Both the position numbers and the translations under genes were made by a program. DNA of 64,000 nucleotides from NCBI GenBank assembly GCA_030680855.1, contig JAUXUN010000055.1:1-64000 (forward strand), in the 5' to 3' direction. Below are positions 16,368 to 25,049 of this stretch, in pieces (the stretch's first letter is position 1; each line of letters begins with the position of its first letter). Source of the DNA: Aestuariivirga sp. (GTDB lineage: Bacteria; Pseudomonadota; Alphaproteobacteria; Rhizobiales; Aestuariivirgaceae). Under the pieces are notes generated by a model. That model made no database searches, was not told the DNA's origin, and saw only the letters and a list, made by a program, of their open reading frames with translations.

Positions 16368-17291
16368 TTAATCGCTCCTGCCCAGAACAATTTTAAGCTG
16401 GCCGGCCATCTTGTCCCTTGCCTTCACCGAAAGCTTATCAAGGTTGATCTGTTTCCAACGTACTGCCGGCAGGTTGGCGGCATCCGGCAAATCGAGCAAA
16501 GTCCAGTCCGGTGTTCCCTGCTTGAACCCCATAAGAAATTCCCGATGCGCCTCAAGCATATCGCTGATGATTGCAGCAACCAGCGCTTCCCGCGCCTTAA
16601 GCAATTCCGCAAGAGCCAGAGGTTCCGCCGTCATGCCTTCGAAATTTTCGGAGAACTCAGTGGCAAGGTCTTTCCGTCGCGCATTCAAAACTTCTGAAAT
16701 CGGCCGGTCATGGCTGACGAGATAGACAATGAAAGCCCTGCGCAAGCCATCGTCTATTCCCTCTTTGGCCAGCAGGCCGCGAACGTCGAACAGGTCGCGC
16801 GGGTGCTGGCGGTCAAGTGCGGCCATGATCTTGCCCGCATAGAGGTCGGCAAATGAGACGACCCGCATTTCAGCAAAACCAAACTGCTCTTCAACTGATT
16901 GGGAAACAGTTCGCAATTCTGGAGCGAAAACGCTGCCGCGCAGAACCGGGGTTACTTCAATCTTGATTTGGGCTCTTCCCAGCTGAACAATCAGACGTAT
17001 GAGCGGTCCGTCGCCTTGCGTGCGGCTCTCAACCACACGGATGCTTGCAAAGTTTGTCTCAAGCCTTTGTTTGATCCTTAGAAGCGCTTCCTCAATTGCA
17101 GCAAGCGATTCCTGCCATGGCATAACAGGGAGAAATGTGAGGTCGATGTCGACCGACAGCCGGGGCATATCGCGGATAAAAAGATTTATGGCGGTTCCGC
17201 CTTTTAAGGCAAAGCAATCTTCTGCCGCGATCGCGGGAATCGTCCGGACAAGGAGCGCCGCCTGCTGGCGATAGCGTTCACTTGGTGCCAT
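16368..17291 (-). CDS. AbiEii-type nucleotidyltransferase toxin
   Basis: 307 aa of the AbiEii/AbiGii family. The nucleotidyltransferase core shows 'LKGGTAINLFIRDMPRLSVDIDL', with the GG motif (about 31-32) and catalytic Asp pair (48 and 50). These toxins cause abortive infection; characterised members add nucleotides to tRNA or similar targets. It overlaps the AbiEi gene by 14 nt, the canonical order of this type IV toxin-antitoxin phage-defence system. Confidence 0.9.
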   Translation of the reverse strand: MAPSERYRQQAALLVRTIPAIAAEDCFALKGGTAINLFIRDMPRLSVDIDLTFLPVMPWQESLAAIEEALLRIKQRLETNFASIRVVESRTQGDGPLIRLIVQLGRAQIKIEVTPVLRGSVFAPELRTVSQSVEEQFGFAEMRVVSFADLYAGKIMAALDRQHPRDLFDVRGLLAKEGIDDGLRRAFIVYLVSHDRPISEVLNARRKDLATEFSENFEGMTAEPLALAELLKAREALVAAIISDMLEAHREFLMGFKQGTPDWTLLDLPDAANLPAVRWKQINLDKLSVKARDKMAGQLKIVLGRSD

Positions 17292-18126
17292 GGAGTTCTT
17301 CCGGCACTGTGATCAAGTAACGCTGGTCAAGCTTTCCGCCGCGCGCCAGCATGCGTTTGCCTGTCCCGAGATTGACCGCGGCCGTATCGAGGTGCTTGAG
17401 CCAGCCATGATGATGGCGGGCAGCGAAGAACAGAAATAGTCTTTTGACTTTGACGCTCTTGCAATCGGCCAGCAGTTTCTGAATGCGCCGGGGGCTCAGG
17501 CTTGCCAGGCCTTCCATGAATTTGTCCGCCTGATCGAAACTCTCATGCTCCGGCAGGTCATCAAGGAGTTCGAGAATGGCGCGTTCCGGGGTGGAGAGTG
17601 TGAGAGGCCAATCCCATTGCCCCCATGGCATGATGTTAAATCTGCCGTGGACCGGATCGGCGCTAACAGAGGTATTTTCTTTCTGAATCCAGCTGAGATG
17701 CGTCAGGCCGCGCGTTATAGGATCATCGCGAAACAGTGTTTCGCTGTTGTGATAATGAAACCGCACCTGCAACGGCAGCTTGTTCAGCCAGGTGGGCATG
17801 GCCTTGGGGCCATAAAGGTGCACATCATTCACCTCGCGCGGAAGGTAATGGGCGAAGCCTTGCAGGGTCAGGGCAGTTTTGCCGCCGACAACGAGGGGAA
17901 ATTCCAGCAAGGCCTGAAGCGATATAACAACCTGCTCCCAAACAAGCTTCCCGCCGGGGCGCTTGTAAACACCCTGTGCAAGGCGCTCCAGCCAGCCGCT
18001 TGCCACATACTTGTTGCAGAGCTGCGGGGAATAGCCCTTGGCCACTAGCCAAGCGGCGCTGGCGAGCAGCCCCTCGGGCAAATCGCGCTGCAAGCGGTTT
18101 AGTTTACCTGTTTTTTCTATACTCAT
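17278..18126 (-). CDS. AbiEi-type antitoxin and transcriptional autorepressor
   Basis: 282 aa with an N-terminal winged-helix region ('LLASAAWLVAKGYSPQLCNKYVASGWLERLAQGVYKRPGG') and the AbiEi body ('VVGGKTALTLQGFAHYL'). The family neutralises AbiEii and represses its own operon. A promoter with TTGACA and TATATA boxes lies immediately upstream, so close that the message may start at the AUG. Direct repeats further upstream may be its operator. Confidence 0.88.
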   Translation of the reverse strand: MSIEKTGKLNRLQRDLPEGLLASAAWLVAKGYSPQLCNKYVASGWLERLAQGVYKRPGGKLVWEQVVISLQALLEFPLVVGGKTALTLQGFAHYLPREVNDVHLYGPKAMPTWLNKLPLQVRFHYHNSETLFRDDPITRGLTHLSWIQKENTSVSADPVHGRFNIMPWGQWDWPLTLSTPERAILELLDDLPEHESFDQADKFMEGLASLSPRRIQKLLADCKSVKVKRLFLFFAARHHHGWLKHLDTAAVNLGTGKRMLARGGKLDQRYLITVPEELHGTK

Positions 18127-18130
18127 GGTT

Positions 18131-18226
18131 TATATATAGCGCAGAATTCAAACCAATGTCAAGTTTGAAATTTATTCTAAAACTAAACCATTGGTTCACT
18201 TAACATGAATCTTTCAAACTAAACCA
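18131..18226 (-). promoter_or_regulatory. Promoter and candidate operator repeats of abiE operon
   Basis: On the minus strand TTGACA (18157-18162) and TATATA (18133-18138) are 18 nt apart. The predicted start of transcription falls at or within a few bases of the abiEi ATG (18126), with no visible ribosome site. Upstream are two exact TGGTTTAGTTT direct repeats (18180-18190 and 18216-18226), 36 bp apart, plausible AbiEi binding sites. Confidence 0.65.
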
Positions 18227-18337
18227 AAAACTTCTACGTTGAAACAAAGAGAGAACACAGATACAGGGTGAGTCAAGGGCCACTGTATTCTACAACCAGC
18301 TTGACGTATGCGATATTTGAATGAGGGGTCGGAGTCG

Positions 18338-18823
18338 ATGGCCGCGAATGAAACTCGAGCTAGAAAGTATGTCATGGGATGGCTTGGCAACAATTGGCTA
18401 CAGCTCGCAAGCATCGTCGCCATTCCTGCTTTGACAATCTGGTTGGGACTAATTGCGCAAGACCGTCAGACCCGGCAGCGCGATTTTGAACTTGCCGTGC
18501 AAATTGAAAGCCAGCGTGAGAAGCATGGAGAAAAGGCGAAGAAATGGGCAGAGCAAGAAATCGCGAGGTACACTGGAACTTCACAGATTACGCTGGGCTC
18601 TTTGCCACCCGAACTGAAAAAGAGGCTTTGTTTTGCACCTAGCGCCAAATCACTAGAGCCCTTCAATTATAAGAAAATAGTGTCCGTTGAAGATTTCGAG
18701 AATTTCGTTAAGGAATTCAAAGTCGGCGGAGTACTTATGGATGGAGAAGATCTAATCGCGAAGTACGAGACGCTGTTGTCTGAAGTCAAAGCCGGATGTG
18801 AGGCAGTTCAACAAGCGCAATGA
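18338..18823 (+). CDS. Membrane-anchored coiled-coil protein, unknown, next to nuclease
   Basis: 161 aa from MAANETRA, with GGAG just before; an ATG 10 codons earlier is possible. One N-terminal transmembrane segment (WLQLASIVAIPALTIWLGLIA, about 20-40) is followed by a long charged helix likely to form a coiled coil ('DRQTRQRDFELAVQIESQRE') and a mixed C-terminal part. It sits 33 nt before an Mrr-like nuclease, on a base composition noticeably more AT-rich than the rest of the window. Candidate sensor or anchor of a two-gene defence module; no family recognised. Confidence 0.6.
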   Translation: MAANETRARKYVMGWLGNNWLQLASIVAIPALTIWLGLIAQDRQTRQRDFELAVQIESQREKHGEKAKKWAEQEIARYTGTSQITLGSLPPELKKRLCFAPSAKSLEPFNYKKIVSVEDFENFVKEFKVGGVLMDGEDLIAKYETLLSEVKAGCEAVQQAQ

Positions 18824-18855
18824 CTTGATACAGAAAAAATGAGCAATTGAATTCA

Positions 18856-19737
18856 ATGAAGGCTTCACGAGACTTAGAAATTTTGGTAGCCCGAATTCAG
18901 CAGCAATTGGCTCCAAATGCCGAAGTGTTACATGACGTGAAACTTGATGGCCGAAGTAGCAAACGGACTCGACAGGTCGACGTTTTGGTTACCCAGAGTA
19001 TTGGTCAATACAAAATACAAATTGTTATTGAATGCAAAGACTATGCGAAGCCCGTCGACGTAAAAGGCGTGGAAGAATTTTACGGGCTCCTCTCCGACGT
19101 TGGCGCACAAAGAGGGGTACTTGTTTGCCCCAAAGGCTTCTCTGCAGCAGCAAAAACGCGGGCGGCGGATTTGCAAATTGATCTTTACAGTCCTGTCGAT
19201 ACCGACGCTCATAAATGGCAAGCCAAGCCAACAATCCCGGCATTATGTGATTTCAGAAGTGCGGTAATGGCATTCAAACTTCAAATAAGTTCTCCTGTAC
19301 CTTTTGAAATGAAAATGGATTTCTATAGCAAAAACATCATTCATGACATGGAGGGAAGAGCACTGGGTACTTCGGCGGAAATCGCAATTGCGAAGTGGAA
19401 TGAAGGCAAGTTCCCGTTAGATGTAGGGGAACACCGAGACCTCCAAATATTCGACATTCCAGAGGTTAAAATGGACAATGGGTTTGGTGTGCTCGTGCCG
19501 GTGTCAATCACCGTACGCGCACGTGTTTCGAGGCGACTTTACTTTGGTCAGTATCCCGTTCTGGAAATGTCGGGGTTCAAGGACCATTTGTCGGGCAAGG
19601 TACTAACCAACGCATTTACTATTGGATTGCTTGATCCCGAAATCATCGAAAAGGATTGGCGATTGATTGAGAAAGAGGAGGACGCTCCTATCAAGCCCGT
19701 AATTATGTTGCAAGGACTTATCGGGTGGGCAGATTAA
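18856..19737 (+). CDS. Mrr-like restriction endonuclease-fold protein
   Basis: 293 aa from ATG; TTG at 18847 is an alternative. The N-terminal ~120 residues carry a PD-(D/E)xK nuclease core of the Mrr_cat type: 'RQVDVLVTQSIGQYKIQIVIECKDY' gives the D...ExK catalytic pattern, then 'GVEEFYGLLSDVGAQRGVLVCPKGFSAAA'. The remaining ~170 residues match no domain I know. Mrr-like enzymes cleave modified or foreign DNA. It pairs with the membrane protein upstream and lies beside AbiE in what looks like a defence island. AT-richer than its neighbours. Confidence 0.75.
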   Translation: MKASRDLEILVARIQQQLAPNAEVLHDVKLDGRSSKRTRQVDVLVTQSIGQYKIQIVIECKDYAKPVDVKGVEEFYGLLSDVGAQRGVLVCPKGFSAAAKTRAADLQIDLYSPVDTDAHKWQAKPTIPALCDFRSAVMAFKLQISSPVPFEMKMDFYSKNIIHDMEGRALGTSAEIAIAKWNEGKFPLDVGEHRDLQIFDIPEVKMDNGFGVLVPVSITVRARVSRRLYFGQYPVLEMSGFKDHLSGKVLTNAFTIGLLDPEIIEKDWRLIEKEEDAPIKPVIMLQGLIGWAD

Positions 19738-19784
19738 CTCTGCAAAAGCTCTATAAATCAATAGAATCAAACTATGGAAAACTT

Positions 19785-19872
19785 TGGTGTAGGCGGACGG
19801 ACTCGAATCGACACGAAATTTCTTCAAGTAAGAATTTTTAGTCCGTACCGGCTGCCATTTCGCCACGCCCTC
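19785..19872 (-). tRNA. Degenerate tRNA-Leu-like element (probable pseudo-tRNA)
   Basis: On the minus strand GAGGGCG pairs with CGCCTAC (6 of 7 pairs), followed by A and CCA. Position 8/9 TG, a GG in the D-loop, a long variable arm and a T-loop TTCGAGT preceded by GTGTCGA all follow the tRNA-Leu plan. The anticodon stem is mispaired, the T-stem has two mismatches, and the loop CTAAAAA gives anticodon AAA instead of UAA, so it is probably not functional. It lies between the AT-rich defence genes and the first truncated lysR copy and may mark an island edge. Confidence 0.5.
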
Positions 19873-19890
19873 CCAAACAATTGTTTCAAG

Positions 19891-20053
19891 CCTTTGCCTT
19901 CCCCGCCCTTCCCCGCTAGCCTGCCTCCCCATGGACATCCGTCAAATTCAATATCTCGCGGCTCTTGCCCGCGAGAAACATTTCACCCGGGCGGCGCAGG
20001 CCTGTAATGTCACACAGCCCACGCTTTCGGGGCGCATCCGCCAGCTTGAGAAA
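19891..20053 (+). repeat. lysR 5'-end repeat, copy A
   Basis: About 160 bp: 40 bp upstream (CCTTTGCCTTCC...CCCCGCTAGCCTG) plus the first ~40 codons of a lysR gene. Near-identical blocks start at 20981 and 21846. Confidence 0.9.
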
Positions 20054-20098
20054 GCTGTTGTTACCTTGCGGGCTGAGGGCTGGCGGGCTGGAAGGTAA
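19931..20098 (+). pseudogene. Truncated lysR, copy A
   Basis: 55 codons. The first ~40 encode the winged HTH N-terminus of the intact LysR at 21891 ([18 protein letters not shown]...), with a few substitutions. The reading frame then enters unrelated sequence and stops. Too short to be a working regulator. Confidence 0.85.
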
Positions 20099-20143
20099 GA
20101 TCGTGACATCACGCAGGGTAGGCCAGGAGGAGGCGAGCTATCG

Positions 20144-20953
20144 ATGAAGAGGCATGATTCTGGAATCAACTTTGATCGCTATGCCATTGGTGCCTTGACC
20201 GTTATTGCCCTCCGTGACGGATACGTTGACCTGCCAGCAAGCCGTTTGCGGCAACCGGATAATCGCCCGTTCAATTCGGACCTCCCAACAGAAGTTGAGT
20301 TGGTGCAGGGAAAGCTGCGGCTGTCGGTCAACGTGTATCTAGTGATTGACGGTGACCAGCACGTTCTCATCGACACGGGGGCTGCCAATTCGTGGGACCC
20401 GACGATGGGTCTTTTACCTCACGCATTGGCCGAGGCTGGCGTGAATCAAAATGAGATAACTACTGTTGCTCTTACGCACACCCATGAAGACCATGGCAAT
20501 GGCTTGGTTGCGGCGGACGGGTCTGACACATTTCCCAATCTTCAGCGCCTGCTCGTTCCAAAAGAGGAAATTGGGCTGTTTGATGACAATGAACGGCTCC
20601 TTCGCTTTCGTGAGCGGCGTTCTCCCATCACCGACGCTTACGAAGTGAGCCCCCACATCACTGCACGTGCGGCACATGGGCACGAGGTTGGTCATACTGC
20701 GTATGAAGTTTCAATCTCGGGAGAGACGCTGCTGATTTGGGGCGACATCGTCCACGTTCCCTCAATTCAGTTTACGAGACCGGAGATAACTTGGGGGGCA
20801 GATGCCAATCAAGATGAGGCACGTGCGACGCGACTCAAACTGCTTCACAGAGCGGCTCGTCCGGATTTCCATGTGGCCGGCTCGCACCTGGAGTTTCCGG
20901 GCGTCGGAGCGGTGAGCGAGCACGAAGGGTCATATTCATTCAAGCCTTTTTGA
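20144..20953 (+). CDS. MBL-fold metallo-hydrolase
   Basis: 269 aa, with AGGAGG upstream of its ATG. The metallo-beta-lactamase signature HTHEDH (H112, H114, D116, H117) follows 'VLIDTGAANSW', and later metal-ligand candidates are 'AAHGHEVGH' and 'AGSHLEF'. This type includes lactonases and other hydrolases; substrate unknown. It lies between truncated lysR copies A and B, so it looks like an inserted cassette; the divergence of the flanking copies suggests the event is not recent. Confidence 0.85.
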   Translation: MKRHDSGINFDRYAIGALTVIALRDGYVDLPASRLRQPDNRPFNSDLPTEVELVQGKLRLSVNVYLVIDGDQHVLIDTGAANSWDPTMGLLPHALAEAGVNQNEITTVALTHTHEDHGNGLVAADGSDTFPNLQRLLVPKEEIGLFDDNERLLRFRERRSPITDAYEVSPHITARAAHGHEVGHTAYEVSISGETLLIWGDIVHVPSIQFTRPEITWGADANQDEARATRLKLLHRAARPDFHVAGSHLEFPGVGAVSEHEGSYSFKPF

Positions 20954-20980
20954 GCCTCATCGTTTGCCAACCATAACAAC

Positions 20981-21160
20981 CCGCCCCTTTGCCTTCCTCC
21001 CCCTTCCCCGCTAGCCTGCCCTCCATGGACATCCGTCAAATTCAATATCTCGCGGCTCTTGCCCGCGAGAAGCATTTCACCCGGGCGGCTGCTGCCTGCA
21101 ATGTGACGCAGCCCACGCTTTCGGGGCGCATCTCATTCTCGACAGTCGGCAGCCGATGCA
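20981..21160 (+). repeat. lysR 5'-end repeat, copy B (with internal deletion)
   Basis: Matches the 5' flank and first ~36 codons of the intact lysR. It then jumps 100 bp ahead at a CATC shared by both sites (21995 and 22095 in the intact gene) and continues with weaker similarity to about 21160. Copy B was therefore once longer and has decayed by a short-homology deletion. Confidence 0.8.
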
Positions 21161-21210
21161 GCTCAAATCCGCCGGCTTACTCGGGATCAAGCCGGGACCA
21201 CTCAATGTAG
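21025..21210 (+). pseudogene. Truncated lysR, copy B
   Basis: Starts [18 protein letters not shown] as in the intact gene, then is frameshifted by the internal 100-bp deletion and ends after 61 codons. Its 3' part overlaps the end of the convergent secreted-protein gene. Confidence 0.85.
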
Positions 21211-21755
21211 ACCCGCCCGGTATCATGGTTCACGCGGACCATGGGTGCGCTCTCACCCGGAGCCAGCACGTATTGCACCATTTGGGCGGTGGGCCAGTCC
21301 TTGTAAAAGACCTTCAGGGTGAAAGCATTGTACTGGTCAGGCGAGGTGTTCTTGGCATGCCAGACCTCATCGTCGGCCACGTGCGCCGCGGACAAGGAAA
21401 GGAACTTTGATCCATCATCGCTTCCATCGTTCGTCCAGGCCTTGACCCAATCGACCACGACAAAATCACCCAAATGCTTGAAGGGTCGCTTCGTCTTGCG
21501 CCAGACATGATAGACTTGCGTTCGGATGTATTCCTCACCGTTGAAGAAGGCCAATCCAATGGTGTGCGGTTCATTGCAATTGTTGAACACCTCGGGCTTG
21601 TCGGTTTTCAGATTTCTAAAACTGATGCAGGCGGGGCGGATGTAAGGCACGACCTCGCCAACCGGCTCCGTTTCAACAGCGACTGCTGCCGTTGACAAGA
21701 GAGGAAGTCCAAGAACCATTCCGAAAAGCGAGGCGAGATTTAATGCACTTCTCAT
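21177..21755 (-). CDS. Secreted protein of unknown function
   Basis: 192 aa from MRSALNLAS, with GGGAGG upstream; the longer track start is unlikely. A signal peptide ends near TAAVAVE. The mature domain has two Cys (RPACISF and NNCNEPH) and a pattern of Trp/Tyr-rich strands ('[12 protein letters not shown]', '[12 protein letters not shown]') suggesting a small beta-rich periplasmic domain. No family recognised. It lies between lysR copies B and C, in the opposite orientation to them. Confidence 0.65.
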   Translation of the reverse strand: MRSALNLASLFGMVLGLPLLSTAAVAVETEPVGEVVPYIRPACISFRNLKTDKPEVFNNCNEPHTIGLAFFNGEEYIRTQVYHVWRKTKRPFKHLGDFVVVDWVKAWTNDGSDDGSKFLSLSAAHVADDEVWHAKNTSPDQYNAFTLKVFYKDWPTAQMVQYVLAPGESAPMVRVNHDTGRVYIEWSRLDPE

Positions 21756-21845
21756 GCGGACCTCCCTGCTAAAGCGCTTCGAATTTATACCCTCTCGAGG
21801 AAATATGCCAGAACTCAAGCGCAATCGCGTTGCAGCAACTTGAGC

Positions 21846-22005
21846 CCGCCCCTTTGCCTTCCCGCCCCTTCCCCGCTAGCCTGTCTCCCCATGGATATCC
21901 GTCAAATTCAATATCTCGCGGCGCTGGCCCGCGAGAAGCATTTCACCCGGGCGGCTGCCGCTTGCAATGTCACGCAGCCCACGCTTTCGGGGCGCATCCG
22001 GCAGC
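21846..22005 (+). repeat. lysR 5'-end repeat, copy C (in the intact gene)
   Basis: The third copy, at the head of the complete lysR gene. It shares CCTTTGCCTTCC, CCCCGCTAGCCTG and the first ~40 codons with copies A and B. Confidence 0.9.
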
Positions 22006-22787
22006 TTGAGCAGGAGCTGGGGGTTCCCATCGTCGAGCGCGGCCAGCGCTATATCGGGCTCACGCCGGAGGGCGAGCGCGTGCTCAAATGGGCCCATCTC
22101 ATTCTCGACAACTGGCAGTCGCTGAACCAGGAGCTGGCGCAGATCAAGGGCAGACACGGCAATCTCGTCGGCCGCCTGGTGCTCGGCGTGGTGCCCTCGG
22201 CGCTGCCCATGGTTTCGCAGCTCACCAAGGCCATGCAGGCGGCGCATCCGTCGGTGGATTTTTCCATCCTGTCGCACTCCTCGGAAGAGATCATCCGGGC
22301 CTTGCATGATTTTTCCATCGAGGCCGGCATCACCTATCTCGACAACGAGCCGGTGGAGGGGATGCTTACGACGGTGCTTTACCGCGAGCGCTATTGCCTG
22401 TTCGTGGGTGCTGGCCATGAGCTGGCCAGGGCCAGGAGCGTCACCTGGTTCGAGGCGGCGCAGATCCCGCTCTGCCTGCTCACCCCCAACATGCAGAACC
22501 GGCGGATCATTGACCGGGCGTTTCTCGCGGCCAACGCGCAGCCCTCGCCCCGGCTGGAAACCAATTCGATCATGAACCTGTTCTCATCGGTGCGCAGCAT
22601 GGGCCTTGCCTCGATCATGCCGGAATATTTCCAGAATGCGCTGGGGCCGATGGAAGGGGTGAAGGCGGTGCCCTTGGCCTCGCCCACGGTGGAACATGCG
22701 GTGGGCCTCGTTGCGGTTGCCCGCGAGCCGCTGTCGCCCCTGGTGGCGGCGCTGTTTGCGGCGGCGAAGAAGATGATGGCGGGCTAG
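21891..22787 (+). CDS. LysR-family transcriptional regulator
   Basis: 298 aa. N-terminal winged HTH ('[34 protein letters not shown]') and a periplasmic-binding-protein-like effector domain beginning 'LVLGVVPSAL'. It starts at the ATG equivalent to those of copies A and B. It resembles CynR/OxyR-type regulators, but the target is unknown, and the genes expected next to it may have been displaced by the insertions upstream. Confidence 0.92.
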   Translation: MDIRQIQYLAALAREKHFTRAAAACNVTQPTLSGRIRQLEQELGVPIVERGQRYIGLTPEGERVLKWAHLILDNWQSLNQELAQIKGRHGNLVGRLVLGVVPSALPMVSQLTKAMQAAHPSVDFSILSHSSEEIIRALHDFSIEAGITYLDNEPVEGMLTTVLYRERYCLFVGAGHELARARSVTWFEAAQIPLCLLTPNMQNRRIIDRAFLAANAQPSPRLETNSIMNLFSSVRSMGLASIMPEYFQNALGPMEGVKAVPLASPTVEHAVGLVAVAREPLSPLVAALFAAAKKMMAG

Positions 22788-22799
22788 CCCGCCCGGGCC

Positions 22800-23297
22800 T
22801 CAGCCGAGGCGTTCCCTGATCAGGTGATCGAGCGAAGCACGTCCCGGGCCCCAGGCCATGATGCCAAGCGCCATGGCAGCCCAGGCCACATGCAGCGGCC
22901 AGCCACCGGGCACGGTGAGTTGCACAACAAGTGTCATCAACAGAAGCCCCGCCGCGGCAAAGCGTGTCGCCAGTCCGAGAACGAGGAGTATGGGCAGGAG
23001 GATTTCCGCCGCACCCGCCGCAAACGCCATGGCGGCGGGGGCAGGAAAGGGATAGGGGCCGCCCGGCAGATGCAACTGGAATTCCGAACTGAAAAGCAGA
23101 ATGGCAACGTCGTTCAATTGAAGAAAGCCATCCCATTTGTTGACGCCCGAGCGCCAGAACGGAACCGCGAGGCCAAAGCGCAAAACAAGCTGGGTGAGAG
23201 AGGGCTGGGCAATGGCGCGTACTATGGCGTTTGCGCGCTCGATAAGCCCGCCCAACCTGTGCTGACCGTTCCCGCCGTTTTGCCGCTCAATGGCCAT
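22800..23297 (-). CDS. DoxX-family membrane protein of the bufferin operon
   Basis: 165 aa with four transmembrane segments and the DoxX pattern ('FGLAVPFWRSGVNKWDGF', 'AAEILLPILLVLGLATR'). It follows bufC by 5 nt. DoxX genes are regular members of bufferin-type (BufABC) operons, where they are thought to take part in peptide maturation or membrane redox steps. Confidence 0.85.
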   Translation of the reverse strand: MAIERQNGGNGQHRLGGLIERANAIVRAIAQPSLTQLVLRFGLAVPFWRSGVNKWDGFLQLNDVAILLFSSEFQLHLPGGPYPFPAPAAMAFAAGAAEILLPILLVLGLATRFAAAGLLLMTLVVQLTVPGGWPLHVAWAAMALGIMAWGPGRASLDHLIRERLG

Positions 23298-23302
23298 CGT
23301 GA

Positions 23303-24133
23303 TCAGTCTCCCTGCCTTGCCGCCGTGAAGGCCCCCGCCCCAATCATTCCGGCGATGCTGGCCGAAAGATCAAATTGCGGATAATCGGAAAAAGCCGCCG
23401 CGGCGGCCGCGCCTAACGTTTCGCCCGCAATGAGGCGCAGCAGGAATACCGCCCCGCCCGGAGGCAGATGCCGGACGGCCACTTCGAGGCCGGGCCTGGT
23501 TACCAGCGCATCTTCCGGTGCGGTTGCCTCAACCGGGCTCTCGGGTCCTTCTTTCCGGTTTGCCGCGAAAATGCTGACTGCCGGAAACCGTGAGCGCACG
23601 ATGCGCGTCGCGGGATGCGGCGTAAAAATGGTATCCACCAAATTCTCAGGAGGAATCAAAGCCAAGGCCTCAGGCGCCAGCGCCGCTTCATCGGCGGCAT
23701 GATAGGCATCAAGCCAGGCGCGCTCAATCCGCGCAACATCGGCAAGCCATGGCATTGGCTTGGCGTATTCGTAGCGCTCAATGAAAGCGGGAAATCCGTG
23801 GCCGTATTCGAAGAGAAGCGGCGAGGTAGGCGGTGTGGCGCGCGCATGAAACCTGGCCATCGCGCGGAAGAAATCCACGCCGGTAATGCGCTGCGTTGCC
23901 GGAAATGCCGCCGCCAGCGCGTTGATCAGGCTTACCGTGACGTTGTTTCTATAAACATTGTAGCGCTTGCCCGCGGCCTTGCCGTTTGGCCCTGCGACGA
24001 TTGCCGGCGGCGGGCGCTCCGGATCGAGCAGTGCGGGCGTAAAGCCCGCCGCATAGTCAAGGCGGCTACCGAGATGATGGATTTTATGGTCAACGGGCTG
24101 CATTGGCTCTGCCGGACATTGATCCTTGCGCAT
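23303..24133 (-). CDS. bufC: BufC-like (DUF2063) partner of MNIO enzyme
   Basis: About 276 aa from MRKDQ; MQPVDH ten codons on is an alternative. The N-terminal DUF2063 region has '[28 protein letters not shown]' and '[17 protein letters not shown]'. In RiPP clusters this protein presents the precursor peptide to the DUF692/MNIO enzyme. It overlaps bufB by about 40 nt, consistent with tight coupling. Confidence 0.85.
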   Translation of the reverse strand: MRKDQCPAEPMQPVDHKIHHLGSRLDYAAGFTPALLDPERPPPAIVAGPNGKAAGKRYNVYRNNVTVSLINALAAAFPATQRITGVDFFRAMARFHARATPPTSPLLFEYGHGFPAFIERYEYAKPMPWLADVARIERAWLDAYHAADEAALAPEALALIPPENLVDTIFTPHPATRIVRSRFPAVSIFAANRKEGPESPVEATAPEDALVTRPGLEVAVRHLPPGGAVFLLRLIAGETLGAAAAAAFSDYPQFDLSASIAGMIGAGAFTAARQGD

Positions 24134-25016
24134 GGCGGTCGAGGATTGCCTGGGCGGCAATTGCCTCCGCCTTGAGAATGGGCCAATCGGGAATGGCGCT
24201 GTCCCACTCAACCAATGTCGGAATTGGCCCGCACCGGCCGATCACATTCTCGAAAAGAATCCAAACCGCATTGGCGACCGGGCCATCATGGCTGTCAATC
24301 AGCAGCAGGTCGCCCTCGTCATCGGCCTGTGTGGCGTGTCCGGCCAGATGGATTTCGCCGACATGATCGAGCGGGAAATCCGCGAGATAGGCAAGCGCCG
24401 AATAGCCGTGGTTGGTGGCGGAAACAAAAACATTGTTGACGTCGAGAAGCAGGCCGCAGCCGGTGCGCTGCGCCAGCGCCCGGATGAATTCCGTTTCGCT
24501 CATGGTTGATTCGGGAAAAACCACATAGGTTGAGGGATTCTCAAGCAGGATCGGGCGGCCAATCGACTCCTGCACCTCATCGATGTGAGCGGCGACGCGG
24601 GCAAGCGTTGCGGGCGTGTAGGGCAGAGGCAATAGGTCGTTGAAGTAGGTCGTGTTATGGGTCGACCAGGCGAGATGCTCGGAAACAAGTGCCGGCTCGT
24701 AGCGGTCAACAAGCGCCTTGAATCGCCCAAGATGCGTCTTGTCGAGCGGCTGTGGTCCGCCAATCGACATGCAGACGCCGTGCAATGACACTGGGTAATC
24801 GCGGCGAATGCGGGTCAGCGCGTCGTGCGCCGGGCCGCCGGCACCCATGTAGTTCTCCGCGTGGACTTCGAAGAATCCTCGTTGCGTATCATCGGCGAGG
24901 ATCGAGGCAAGATGCTGATGTTTCAGGCTGGTGCCTGCGAGACCTGCAACGGGGTGTGCCGGAAAGCGTGAAGCCGCCAATGAGCGCGCGGCTCGATGAA
25001 TAGCCAGTTCGTTCAT
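24090..25016 (-). CDS. bufB: BufB-like MNIO (DUF692) multinuclear iron oxidase
   Basis: 308 aa. Motifs of the DUF692/MNIO family in order: '[11 protein letters not shown]', '[11 protein letters not shown]', 'VSEHLAW', 'LLENPSTYV', '[12 protein letters not shown]', 'GEIHLAGH'. These carry the His/Asp/Glu ligands of the iron centre. MNIO enzymes modify Cys residues in ribosomally made peptides; in bufferins they make thiooxazole-type copper-binding groups. Placed between the precursor (bufA) and bufC genes. Confidence 0.93.
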   Translation of the reverse strand: MNELAIHRAARSLAASRFPAHPVAGLAGTSLKHQHLASILADDTQRGFFEVHAENYMGAGGPAHDALTRIRRDYPVSLHGVCMSIGGPQPLDKTHLGRFKALVDRYEPALVSEHLAWSTHNTTYFNDLLPLPYTPATLARVAAHIDEVQESIGRPILLENPSTYVVFPESTMSETEFIRALAQRTGCGLLLDVNNVFVSATNHGYSALAYLADFPLDHVGEIHLAGHATQADDEGDLLLIDSHDGPVANAVWILFENVIGRCGPIPTLVEWDSAIPDWPILKAEAIAAQAILDRHAQGSMSGRANAAR

Positions 25017-25049
25017 TGCGGTCTCCGCTTTCCGGCAAATTGCATGTGA

